Shown here piece after piece: positions 1-6,105 of a stretch of DNA of 8,656 bases. Within the stretch, counting starts at the first letter, position 1, and each line of letters starts with the position of its first letter. The position numbers and the translations under genes were made by a program. Source of the stretch: an uncultured Curvibacter sp. (GTDB lineage: Bacteria; Pseudomonadota; Gammaproteobacteria; Burkholderiales; Burkholderiaceae); contig CAMLNH010000099.1 of the NCBI GenBank assembly GCA_946481355.1, positions 1 to 8,656 on the forward strand. The letters are read 5' to 3'. The notes beneath the pieces were generated by a model, which was given only the letters and a program-made list of their open reading frames with translations, had not been told where the DNA came from and did no database searches.

Positions 1-494
1 GCCAGCGCATCTCCATCGCGCGCGCCCTGGCCACCCAGCCCGAGTTCCTGGTCTGTGACGAGCCCACCTCGGCACTGGACGTGAGCGTGCAGGCCCAGGT
101 GCTCAACATCATGAAGGACCTGCAGCGCCAGCAGGGCCTGACCTACCTCTTCATCAGCCACAACCTGGCCGTGGTGCGCCATGTGAGCGACCGTGTGGGC
201 GTGATGTACCTGGGCCGCCTGGTCGAGCTGGCCGACAAGGCCGCGCTGTTCAGCCGCCCGCGCCACCCCTACACGCGCATGCTGCTCGACGCCATTCCCA
301 AGCTGCACGACACGGGCCGCGCCCGCACCCCCGTGCAGGGCGAGGTGCCCAACCCCCTGGCACCCCCCGCGGGCTGCGCCTTCCACCCGCGCTGCCCGCA
401 CGCCAACGCGCGCTGCAGCCAGGAACGGCCGCAGCTGCGCGAGGTGGATGGGGTGCGCGTGGCCTGCCACGCGGTGGAGGAAGGTCGTATCTGA
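1..494 (+). CDS. Oligopeptide/dipeptide ABC importer ATP-binding subunit (3' part, N-terminus outside window)
   Basis: This is the C-terminal part of an Opp/Dpp-family ATPase that powers uptake of peptides or related solutes from the cytoplasmic face of the membrane. The reading frame is open from base 3 with no start. The first residues, QRISIARAL, follow directly on the ABC signature, which lies just outside. The Walker B stretch [12 protein letters not shown] is at local residues 15-26, with catalytic Glu at 20, and the switch histidine is in FISHNLAVV (His 53). The tail typical of this subfamily ([13 protein letters not shown], then GCAFHPRC) follows. Cysteine codons at 375, 393, 414 and 465 match the four-Cys tail that binds a 4Fe-4S cluster in some characterised Dpp ATPases. 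It is the last gene on its strand, which is common for the second ATPase (DppF/OppF position), but D-type and F-type cannot be separated here. The substrate is unknown. Walker A and the Q-loop cannot be checked. Confidence 0.95.
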   Translation, partial: QRISIARALATQPEFLVCDEPTSALDVSVQAQVLNIMKDLQRQQGLTYLFISHNLAVVRHVSDRVGVMYLGRLVELADKAALFSRPRHPYTRMLLDAIPKLHDTGRARTPVQGEVPNPLAPPAGCAFHPRCPHANARCSQERPQLREVDGVRVACHAVEEGRI

Positions 495-503
495 CCTGGC
501 GCC

Positions 504-1265
504 TCAGCGCACCGCGCCATCCACGAAGACCTTGAGCTCGCCCGGCGTGATCGGGGTCCAGGTCTCGTCCTGCGTCAGCGGCGTGGTCACCACCACGGCC
601 ACGCGGTCACCGGGCGCGGCCTGCTCGGCGAAGTTCACGCTCAGGTCCTCGTCGCGCAGCGTGGCACTACCGAAGGGGTGCTGACGCACCACATAGCAGA
701 GGTGCGTGCTGGCATGGGCCCAGAGGGCCTCGCCGTTGCTCAGCAGGAAATTGAAGGTGCCATGTCTGGCGATCTGTGGCACCAGCTCTTGCAGGGTCAG
801 CGTGAGCTCGGCCACGCTGGGCACCGTGGCGTGCGACTTGGCCAGCTCCTGCATCAGCCAGCAGAAGGCGCGCTCGCTGTCGGTGTGGCCCACCGGCCGG
901 AAGCTGCCGTGCAGTCGGGGCGCGTAGTCCTTGAGATCGCCGTTGTGGGCAAACACCCAGTAACGCCCCCAGAGCTCGCGCACGAAGGGGTGGCAGTTCT
1001 CCAGCGTCACCGCACCCTGCGTGGCCTTGCGGATGTGCGAGATCACGTTGCGGCTCTTGATCGGGTACTGGCGGATCAGCTCGGCCACGGGTGAGGCGCA
1101 GGCCGACTGGTGGTCCACAAAATGGCGCAGGCCCTTGTCCTCGAAGAAGGCGATGCCCCAGCCGTCACCATGGTGGTCGGTGCGGCCGCCACGCTCGGCA
1201 AAACCCGCGAAGCTGAACATCACGTCGGTCGGCACATTGCAGTTCATGCCCAGCAGCTGGCACAT
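504..1265 (-). CDS. yafJ: Class II glutamine amidotransferase, YafJ type
   Basis: A 253-residue protein, close to the roughly 255 residues of E. coli YafJ. It has a single N-terminal nucleophile (Ntn) glutaminase domain, and Cys2 becomes the catalytic N-terminal nucleophile once Met1 is removed (MCQLLGMN). Other family landmarks are HHGDGWG (31-37), HIRKAT (77-82, Arg79 likely binding the glutamine carboxylate), NCHPF (90-94), FAHNGDL (105-111, the oxyanion Asn-Gly pair) and HTDSERAF (127-134). The C-terminus has the usual VVVTTPLT and ITPGEL segments. It should hydrolyse glutamine to glutamate and ammonia. No synthase domain is attached and the ammonia acceptor of this family is not established. 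It is the last gene of a leftward unit, starting 4 bases after the MFS stop, and it converges on the ABC gene with 9 bases between. The initiator must place Cys at position 2, which fixes the start. Confidence 0.93.
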   Translation of the reverse strand: MCQLLGMNCNVPTDVMFSFAGFAERGGRTDHHGDGWGIAFFEDKGLRHFVDHQSACASPVAELIRQYPIKSRNVISHIRKATQGAVTLENCHPFVRELWGRYWVFAHNGDLKDYAPRLHGSFRPVGHTDSERAFCWLMQELAKSHATVPSVAELTLTLQELVPQIARHGTFNFLLSNGEALWAHASTHLCYVVRQHPFGSATLRDEDLSVNFAEQAAPGDRVAVVVTTPLTQDETWTPITPGELKVFVDGAVR

Positions 1266-1269
1266 GGTG

Positions 1270-2757
1270 TCAGGTCTCTTTCTGCGCTGCGGCGGCGCGC
1301 GGCGTGCCGCGCATCTGCCAGGCGGCCAGCATGGCCAGGGCGCAGACCGCAGCCAGCATCACGAAGGTCTCGTCGAAGGCGACGATGCGCGCCGGGCTGG
1401 TCTCGGGCCGGGCCAGTGCATCGCCGTGCACGGCGATGCGCCATTCGAGCACGATGCCGCACAGGCTCACGCCCACGGCGCCGCCCAGCATGCGCAGGAA
1501 GTTGATGGCGCTCGAGGCCTGCGAGATCAGGCGCGGCTCCAGCCCCGTCATCGCGCCGTTGTTGAGAGAGGGCAGGATGAAGCCCAGGCCGACACGCCCC
1601 ACGACCACCCAGGCCACGAGCAACGCGAGCACGGTGGCGCGCGCCAGACCCGGACCGAGGGTCAGCATGAGCGCGAAGGACAGGGCCAGCAGGGCCAGGC
1701 CGATGCAGATCAGCACGCGGATGGGCCAGCGGTCCGACAGGCGCCCGGCGATCGGGATGGTTACCGCCAGCACCAGGCCCGCGGGCAGCATGATGGTGCC
1801 CACATGCGAAGCCGAGAACTGCTGCGCCATCTGGATGTAGAGCGGCAGCAGGTAGGTGGAGCCGAACATCGCGATGCCGTAGATGAAGGCCACCAGGCTG
1901 CCCATGGCAAAGGCGCGGAAGGTGAACAGATCCGGGTGCATCAGCGGCATGTCGCCGCGCCGGGCCTGGTGGCGCTGCCAGAGCACGAAGGCCGTGAAGC
2001 TGGCCGCCGCCAGCACCAGCAGGCCGCTGGCCTGTGCGCCCGAGGCGCCATGCAGCTCGACCATGCCCTTGAGCAGGGACAGTGTGCCCACGGTGGCGAG
2101 CAGCAGGCCCTGCCAGTCCAGGCGGTGGGCGCGCCGGTCGGGGGCGGCGCCGCCCGGCGCGGTCGTGGGGACGTAGCGGAAGGCCAGCCAGATCGAGGCG
2201 ATGCAGAAGGGCACGACCATGAAGAAGATCGAGCGCCAGCCCAACCAGTCCACCAGCAGGCCGCCGATGCTCGGCCCCAGCGCCGGCGCCAGCACCACGC
2301 CCATGCCGAAGATGCCGCCGGCCCGCCCGCGCTCGTGCGCGGCGAAGGCGCGCATGATGATGATGGCCGGGATGGGCTGCACCACGCCCGCGGCCAGGCC
2401 TTCGACCACGCGTGCCACCAGCACGAGGTCGAAGCTGTTGGCCAGCCCACCGCCCACGCCACCGGCGAGCAGCAGCAGCATGGCCGCCACATAGGTACGG
2501 CGGTAGCCGTAGGCCCCCAGCAGCCAGGGCGTGCAGAGCATGGCCACGGTGGTGGCCGCCATGAAGCCGGAGGTGGCCCATTGCGCGCGCTCCTGGCCCA
2601 GCACGAACTGGTGGCTCATGTCAGGAATCGCCACGTTGATGATGGTGGACGACATGATGGAGGCCATGGTGCCCACCATCACGGCCAGCAGCAGGCGCCA
2701 GCGGTAGCGCTCGCCGTAGCGCGCCTGCATCTCGGGCAGGGTCTCGGGGTGTGCCAT
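1270..2757 (-). CDS. MFS efflux permease, DHA2 (EmrB/QacA-like, 14-TM) family
   Basis: A 495-residue inner-membrane transporter of the DHA2 drug:proton antiporter group. Visible motifs are STIINVAIPDM in TM1 (37-47, the DHA2 D1-type motif), a loop 2-3 motif around GAYGYRR (81-87), motif C in TM5 (GMGVVLAPALGPSIGG, 151-166), WRSIFFMVVPF (174-184) and a second motif-A-like loop, GRLSDRWPIR (338-347). Length and hydrophobic pattern fit 14 TM helices. The family exports lipophilic drugs, dyes or metabolites using the proton gradient; the substrate cannot be read from the sequence. No periplasmic adaptor (EmrA) or outer-membrane factor is adjacent, so it either works alone or borrows partners. It starts 4 bases after the CDF stop, with its Shine-Dalgarno site inside the CDF 3' end, and is followed by yafJ. 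Codons for RIAVHGDA (440-447) contain a perfect 22-base palindrome. Confidence 0.93.
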   Translation of the reverse strand: MAHPETLPEMQARYGERYRWRLLLAVMVGTMASIMSSTIINVAIPDMSHQFVLGQERAQWATSGFMAATTVAMLCTPWLLGAYGYRRTYVAAMLLLLAGGVGGGLANSFDLVLVARVVEGLAAGVVQPIPAIIIMRAFAAHERGRAGGIFGMGVVLAPALGPSIGGLLVDWLGWRSIFFMVVPFCIASIWLAFRYVPTTAPGGAAPDRRAHRLDWQGLLLATVGTLSLLKGMVELHGASGAQASGLLVLAAASFTAFVLWQRHQARRGDMPLMHPDLFTFRAFAMGSLVAFIYGIAMFGSTYLLPLYIQMAQQFSASHVGTIMLPAGLVLAVTIPIAGRLSDRWPIRVLICIGLALLALSFALMLTLGPGLARATVLALLVAWVVVGRVGLGFILPSLNNGAMTGLEPRLISQASSAINFLRMLGGAVGVSLCGIVLEWRIAVHGDALARPETSPARIVAFDETFVMLAAVCALAMLAAWQMRGTPRAAAAQKET

Positions 2758-2761
2758 GGCC

Positions 2762-3889
2762 TCAGTCCTTCTCGTGGGCCTGCAGCGTCACGCGCACAGG
2801 CTGCGCCGTCAGCGCGCCCAGCGCCGCCTGCAGGGCCAACCGGGCCCGCACGCGCTCGGCGACGGGCATGGCGTCGGCCAACTCGACCTCCAGCTCCAGC
2901 CCGCTTTCCAGGTAATGCAGGCGCAGCGCGTCGGGCGTAGCGCCCAGCACCTGCTGCACGCAGGCCTGCACCTGGGCGCGCGGCGGCAGGGCCAGCAGGT
3001 GCGGCAGGTGGCGCACCGTGCCCGGGTCCACGTGCACCGTGCACTCGGCCACGCGGTGCGCGTCTTTCACGCGCGCGGCAATCTGCTCGGCAATGTAATG
3101 CCCCTCGGAGACCGAGAGGTGCGGATCGACCTCGACGTGCATGTCGACCACGGCCCAGTCGCCCATGCGGCGCGTGCGCAGCTTGTGCACGCCGCGCACC
3201 CCGCCCACCGTGCGCACGGTCTGGCGGATGCGCGCGATTTCCTGCGGATCGAGGGCGTGATCGGTCAGGCTGTGGAAGGCGTCGACCGAGAAGCCCCAGC
3301 CCGTCTTCACGATCATGAAACCCACGATGATGGCCGCCACCGCGTCCATGCTGTGCCAGCCCGCCAGATTGGCGGCGATGCCCACCGCCACCACCAGCGA
3401 AGAGGCCGCATCGGCCCGCGCATGCCAGGCGTTGGCGATCAGCATGGCGCTCTTGAGCCGCTCGCCGATGCGGCGCATGTAGCGGAACAAACCCTCCTTG
3501 GCGACCAGGGTGATCAGCGCGGCCACCAGGGCCAGCGGGTGCACGGCGCCCAGGCTCTCGCCCTCATGCAGCTTGACGCCCGCGGACCACACCATGCCCA
3601 CGCCGGTGCCCAGCAGGATCAGGCCGATGGCCAGCGAAGCGGCGGTCTCGAAACGTGCGTGGCCGTAAGGGTGGTTCTCGTCCGCCTCGGCATGCGAGTG
3701 GCGCGCAGCCACCAGCACCACAGCGTCGGCCACCAGATCCGAGAGCGTGTGCAGTCCGTCGGCGATCAGGGCCTGCGAGCGCGCGAACAGGCCGATGATC
3801 ACCTGGGCCGTGGCCAGGAAAAGATTGACCCAGACGCTGACCCAGGTCGAGCGCAGGGCCTGGCGCTGTTCTTCTGTGCTGCGGACCAT
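2762..3889 (-). CDS. Cation diffusion facilitator (CDF) metal exporter with C-terminal extension
   Basis: A 375-residue inner-membrane divalent metal/proton antiporter, longer than the roughly 300 residues usual for bacterial CDFs. The TM2 motif ADGLHTLSD gives His47 and Asp51, and the TM5 motif NAWHARAD gives His156 and Asp160. This HD/HD site is typical of Zn-type CDFs, whereas FieF has DD/HD. The loop motif HPYGHARFE is at 73-81. The first cytoplasmic dimerisation domain (about 217-290) keeps the residues matching FieF metal ligands: His251, His264, His286 and Asp288. Residues of about 305-375 resemble a second copy of that domain without the ligands. The gene is the first of a leftward CDF-MFS-yafJ unit and is divergent from the cytochrome across 56 bases. 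Zinc or a related metal is the likely substrate, but specificity is inferred. The ATG at 3889 is preceded only by a weak purine stretch (AGAGAA). Confidence 0.95.
   Translation of the reverse strand: MVRSTEEQRQALRSTWVSVWVNLFLATAQVIIGLFARSQALIADGLHTLSDLVADAVVLVAARHSHAEADENHPYGHARFETAASLAIGLILLGTGVGMVWSAGVKLHEGESLGAVHPLALVAALITLVAKEGLFRYMRRIGERLKSAMLIANAWHARADAASSLVVAVGIAANLAGWHSMDAVAAIIVGFMIVKTGWGFSVDAFHSLTDHALDPQEIARIRQTVRTVGGVRGVHKLRTRRMGDWAVVDMHVEVDPHLSVSEGHYIAEQIAARVKDAHRVAECTVHVDPGTVRHLPHLLALPPRAQVQACVQQVLGATPDALRLHYLESGLELEVELADAMPVAERVRARLALQAALGALTAQPVRVTLQAHEKD
2765..2773 (-). promoter_or_regulatory. Shine-Dalgarno site of the MFS gene, inside the CDF 3' end
   Basis: Reading leftward, the last CDF codons are GAG AAG GAC, then TGA. 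They contain AAGGA ending 8 bases before the MFS ATG (2757). The close coupling supports this MFS start and translation of both genes from one mRNA. Confidence 0.55.
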
Positions 3890-3910
3890 GGTGTTCGTTT
3901 CTCTGCCCGC

Positions 3911-3937
3911 ATGCTAGCAGGCCCGAATGCTGGCAGG
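3911..3937. repeat. Imperfect direct repeat in the divergent CDF/cytochrome spacer
   Basis: ATGCTAGCAGG (3911-3921) recurs as ATGCTGGCAGG (3927-3937), one mismatch, 16 bases apart. The first copy contains TAGCAT on the minus strand, a 4/6 match to a -10 box for the CDF unit, but I find no credible -35. Function is unproven. Confidence 0.35.
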
Positions 3938-3945
3938 ATGGCGGC

Positions 3946-4248
3946 ATGCGCGCCCGTCTTCTGCTGCCCCTGCTGCTGATCGCCACCCTGCCGGCACAGG
4001 CCAGCTCGCAGCTCGCGCTCGACAAGGGCTGCTACAGCTGCCACGGCGAGCCGCCTCGGCGCAACGTGCCCAGCATCGCCCAGCTCGCGGCCGACTACGC
4101 GCGCTACCGCGGCCAGCCCGGCGCGCCGCGCCAGCTCGCCGAGAAACTGCGCGCCGGTGGCCTCTTTGCCCACATCGCCGCGCACGAACGCCTCAGCCCC
4201 GAGGACTGCGAGACGCTGATGCGCTGGCTCATCGACGGTGCAAAGTAA
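3946..4248 (+). CDS. Small periplasmic c-type cytochrome, single haem
   Basis: A 100-residue precursor. Residues 1-19 (MRARLLLPLLLIATLPAQA) form a Sec signal peptide with an AQA cleavage site, leaving about 81 residues in the periplasm. The haem-binding motif is CYSCH (29-33): Cys29 and Cys32 attach haem and His33 is the proximal ligand. The spacing from CxxCH to the C-terminal helix (LSPEDCETLMRWLIDG, 83-98) fits the class I c551/c552 fold. The usual distal-ligand MPP loop is absent. That part of the chain reads LFAHIAAHERLS, leaving His76 or His80 as candidates, with Met92 inside the terminal helix. It probably carries electrons in the periplasm; its partners are not encoded nearby. ATG 3946 is chosen because it gives the signal peptide and has AGGA seven bases upstream. 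It converges on the CWC gene with 7 bases between stops. Confidence 0.85.
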   Translation: MRARLLLPLLLIATLPAQASSQLALDKGCYSCHGEPPRRNVPSIAQLAADYARYRGQPGAPRQLAEKLRAGGLFAHIAAHERLSPEDCETLMRWLIDGAK

Positions 4249-4255
4249 GTTTCAG

Positions 4256-4480
4256 TCAACGGCCGCGCGCGCAGGCCGCGCAGATGCAGGCCTGGCGCCG
4301 CGCCTCGGGCGGCACGCGCGCCAGCAGCTCGGAGGTGAACGTCACCGTCGTGCACCAGCAGGGCGGCTGGGCCTGGCCCGTGGCACGCGCCACCTCGTTG
4401 GCGCAGGCATTGGGCTGGCCGCACAGGGGGCAGCGGCACGGGTCGACCGCAGGAAGGGAGGAAGTCAAGGCAGTTTGCAT
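4256..4480 (-). CDS. Cysteine-rich CWC family protein
   Basis: A 74-residue small protein with nine cysteines, at 15, 17, 20, 26, 41, 43, 65, 67 and 70. The order CRCPLCGQPNAC, then CWC (41-43), a conserved TSELLARVPPEAR helix (49-61) and ACICAAC (64-70) matches the Cys_rich_CWC family (Pfam PF14375) as I know it. The family has no established function. The paired Cys clusters suggest zinc or another metal, and the absence of a signal peptide suggests the cytoplasm; both are inferences. The ATG at 4480 has AGGA about ten bases upstream. It is divergent from the GT39 gene and converges on the cytochrome. A longer open frame on the other strand covers this region, so the gene could be lost by automatic annotation. 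The clean cysteine pattern favours this strand. Confidence 0.85.
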   Translation of the reverse strand: MQTALTSSLPAVDPCRCPLCGQPNACANEVARATGQAQPPCWCTTVTFTSELLARVPPEARRQACICAACARGR

Positions 4481-4492
4481 AGCCGGGATTTC

Positions 4493-4530
4493 CTGCAGTG
4501 TAGCCCCGGGGGTCGGGGTTTAGACTGCAG
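4493..4530. repeat. Inverted repeat in the divergent CWC/GT39 spacer
   Basis: The arms are CTGCAGTGTAGCCCC (4493-4507) and GGGGTTTAGACTGCAG (4515-4530) around a 7-base loop. The outer seven bases (CTGCAGT/ACTGCAG) and the inner CCCC/GGGG pair perfectly. It could be an operator for a dimeric regulator or an RNA hairpin in a leader. There is no T-tract after either arm, so it does not look like an intrinsic terminator. Confidence 0.5.
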
Positions 4531-4547
4531 CCTCTCCCGTCTGTCTG
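4519..4547 (-). promoter_or_regulatory. Candidate sigma70-type promoter for the CWC gene
   Basis: On the minus strand, CAGACA (4547-4542) and TCTAAA (4524-4519) are separated by 17 bases. Each matches 4/6 of the consensus. Transcription would start about 30 bases before the CWC ATG. The -10 box lies inside the right arm of the inverted repeat, so a protein bound there could block it. Weak matches in GC-rich DNA are common, so this is tentative. Confidence 0.25.
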
Positions 4548-4549
4548 CT

Positions 4550-6076
4550 GTGCTACCCCTCAACACGCGTCCCACCACCCTGCTGGCCCTGCTTCTGGGA
4601 GGGCACGCCCTGCTGCACCTCATCCTGGGCGCGGTACTGGGCCTGTCCCCCGACGAAGCCCTGCACGCGCTTTACGCCCTGCACCCCGACTGGGCCTACA
4701 CGGACCACCCGCCCCTGATCGGCTGGCTGCTCTGGCCCCTGGTGCAGTTCGAGGCCCCCGCGGGCTGGCTGCGCCTGCTGCCCGAAGCGCTGTGGGCCCT
4801 GTCGGCGCTCTTCGTCTACGACATCGCGCGCCGCCTGCACTACCTGCTGGTGCCCGCCTCCATCACGCCCGACGCCGCCGGCCTGTGGGCCGTGCTGGCC
4901 TACAGCCTGGCGCCGCTGCTGCACCTCATGGGCATCGCCCTGCTGCCCGACACCCTGCTCATGCTCTGCACCGCCGCGCTGCTGTGGCAGACCCTGCGCC
5001 TGTACGACGAAGAGACCGCGCGCCGGCGCGGCGAATGGCTGCTGTTCGGCGCCCTGCTGGGCCTGGCCGGCCTGGCGCGCTACACCGCCTGGCTCGTCGT
5101 GCTGCCTGCGCTGTGCGGGCTGTTCAGCACCTACGGCGCGCGCCTGCTGCGCCTGCGCGGCCCCGGGCAGGCCGTGCTGCTGGCCGCACTCATGCTGCTG
5201 CCCGTGTGGCTGTGGCATGCGCAGCAGGGCTGGCCCATGCTGCTGGAGCCGCTGCAGCAGCTGGCCGGCAGCCCCTGGGAGCCGGGCCGTCTGCTGCTCT
5301 TCCTGCTGGCCCAGGCCCTGCTCTACCCGCTGCTGATCCTGGGCGTCTGCGGCCTGCGCCATGGTGTACTGGGCGGGCTGGGCCTGAGCCGTCCGCAGAC
5401 CTGGCTGCTGGGCTTTTTCGCCGTGCCGCTGGCCGCGCTGGCCATCTACGCGGGCAGCAACACCAGCCTCACGCTCTGGACCGCGCCGGCCTGGACCGCG
5501 CTGGCGCCCTTCGCCGGCCTGGGGCTGGCCGCGCTCTGGATCAGCGGAAGGCGCCAGCTGATCTGGGTGCTCGGCGGCGTGCAGGCCCTGTGCATCCTGC
5601 TGCTCTACCTGCTGCTCCTGCTGGGCGGCCCGCCCTGGCTGGCCAGCGAAGAGCCCGGCAGCGGCGAGCCCGAGCGCAGCAACCCCTTTGCCGAGTTCTA
5701 CGGCTGGCGCATGACCGGCCTGCACGCCCAGCAGCTCGCGCGCGAACACGGCATCCCGCGCCTGGCCGTGCCGCACCGCAGCCTGGGCACGCGCCTGGCC
5801 TGGTATGCGCAACCCCTGCCCGTCTCCGTGCTCACGCCCGAGACCGACCAGCTCGAACAATGGCACGGCCCGCTGCGCCGCTACTACAGCGCGATCGTGC
5901 TCGACTGGTCGCAGCAGTCCTACCAGATCCCGGTGGGCGAAGGCCTGTTCGAACGCTGCGAGCTCGGCGACAGCTGGAACACGCAGCACGCCGGGCGCGT
6001 GATCTCGCGCTTTCGCCTCTACATCTGCCATGGCTGGGGCGCTCGCCCCGCGCCGCGCCGCCAGGACGCCTCCTGA
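4550..6076 (+). CDS. Family 39 membrane glycosyltransferase (ArnT/PMT-like)
   Basis: A 508-residue polytopic inner-membrane protein, very rich in leucine, with roughly 10-12 hydrophobic segments up to about residue 360 and a C-terminal soluble region of about 145 residues. The first non-cytoplasmic loop carries SPDEALHALY with the Asp35-Glu36 pair expected of GT39 enzymes, followed by YTDHPPLIGWL (50-60). LLPDTLL (131-137) and GLARYTAWLVV (174-184) are further landmarks of the PMT_2 group. Such enzymes transfer a sugar from a polyprenyl-phosphate carrier to lipid A, protein or another envelope acceptor on the periplasmic side. Donor and acceptor are unknown, and no lipid A or Ara4N genes are nearby. 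The GTG at 4550 is chosen because it directly precedes the first hydrophobic helix. No Shine-Dalgarno site is visible and the next in-frame ATG lies far inside, so the start is uncertain. The GST gene follows 29 bases downstream. Confidence 0.87.
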   Translation: MLPLNTRPTTLLALLLGGHALLHLILGAVLGLSPDEALHALYALHPDWAYTDHPPLIGWLLWPLVQFEAPAGWLRLLPEALWALSALFVYDIARRLHYLLVPASITPDAAGLWAVLAYSLAPLLHLMGIALLPDTLLMLCTAALLWQTLRLYDEETARRRGEWLLFGALLGLAGLARYTAWLVVLPALCGLFSTYGARLLRLRGPGQAVLLAALMLLPVWLWHAQQGWPMLLEPLQQLAGSPWEPGRLLLFLLAQALLYPLLILGVCGLRHGVLGGLGLSRPQTWLLGFFAVPLAALAIYAGSNTSLTLWTAPAWTALAPFAGLGLAALWISGRRQLIWVLGGVQALCILLLYLLLLLGGPPWLASEEPGSGEPERSNPFAEFYGWRMTGLHAQQLAREHGIPRLAVPHRSLGTRLAWYAQPLPVSVLTPETDQLEQWHGPLRRYYSAIVLDWSQQSYQIPVGEGLFERCELGDSWNTQHAGRVISRFRLYICHGWGARPAPRRQDAS

Positions 6077-6105
6077 CTTTCCATTCCCTCCACGGACACA
6101 CCTGC

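Noticed and set aside
498..518. GGCGC...GCGCC stem between the ABC and yafJ stop codons as a bidirectional terminator.
   Set aside because: The stem is only five pairs with a loop of about 11 bases and no T-tract, and it lies partly inside the yafJ 3' end.
1021..2940. A 639-codon open frame on the + strand across the MFS gene.
   Set aside because: The translation is His/Gln/Arg/Gly/Ala-rich with no family motif, while the minus-strand product has clear MFS motifs. Long antisense frames are expected in DNA this GC-rich.
3911..3945. Sigma70 promoter for the CDF unit based on TAGCAT on the minus strand.
   Set aside because: No hexamer at 16-18 bases upstream matches a -35 box better than 2-3 of 6 positions.
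2756..3979. A 407-codon open frame on the + strand across the CDF gene.
   Set aside because: Low-complexity His/Arg/Gln composition, no motif, and fully antisense to a well supported CDF transporter.
4238..4549. N-terminal extension of the GT39 protein to the ATG at 4238.
   Set aside because: The added 104 residues are Arg/Gly/Ala filler, overlap the cytochrome stop, and run antisense to the CWC gene.
4553..6031. A 492-codon open frame on the - strand across the GT39 gene.
   Set aside because: It is Gln/Gly/Ala/Arg-rich with no recognisable domain, the mirror image of a Leu-rich CTG-rich membrane gene (CAG codons).
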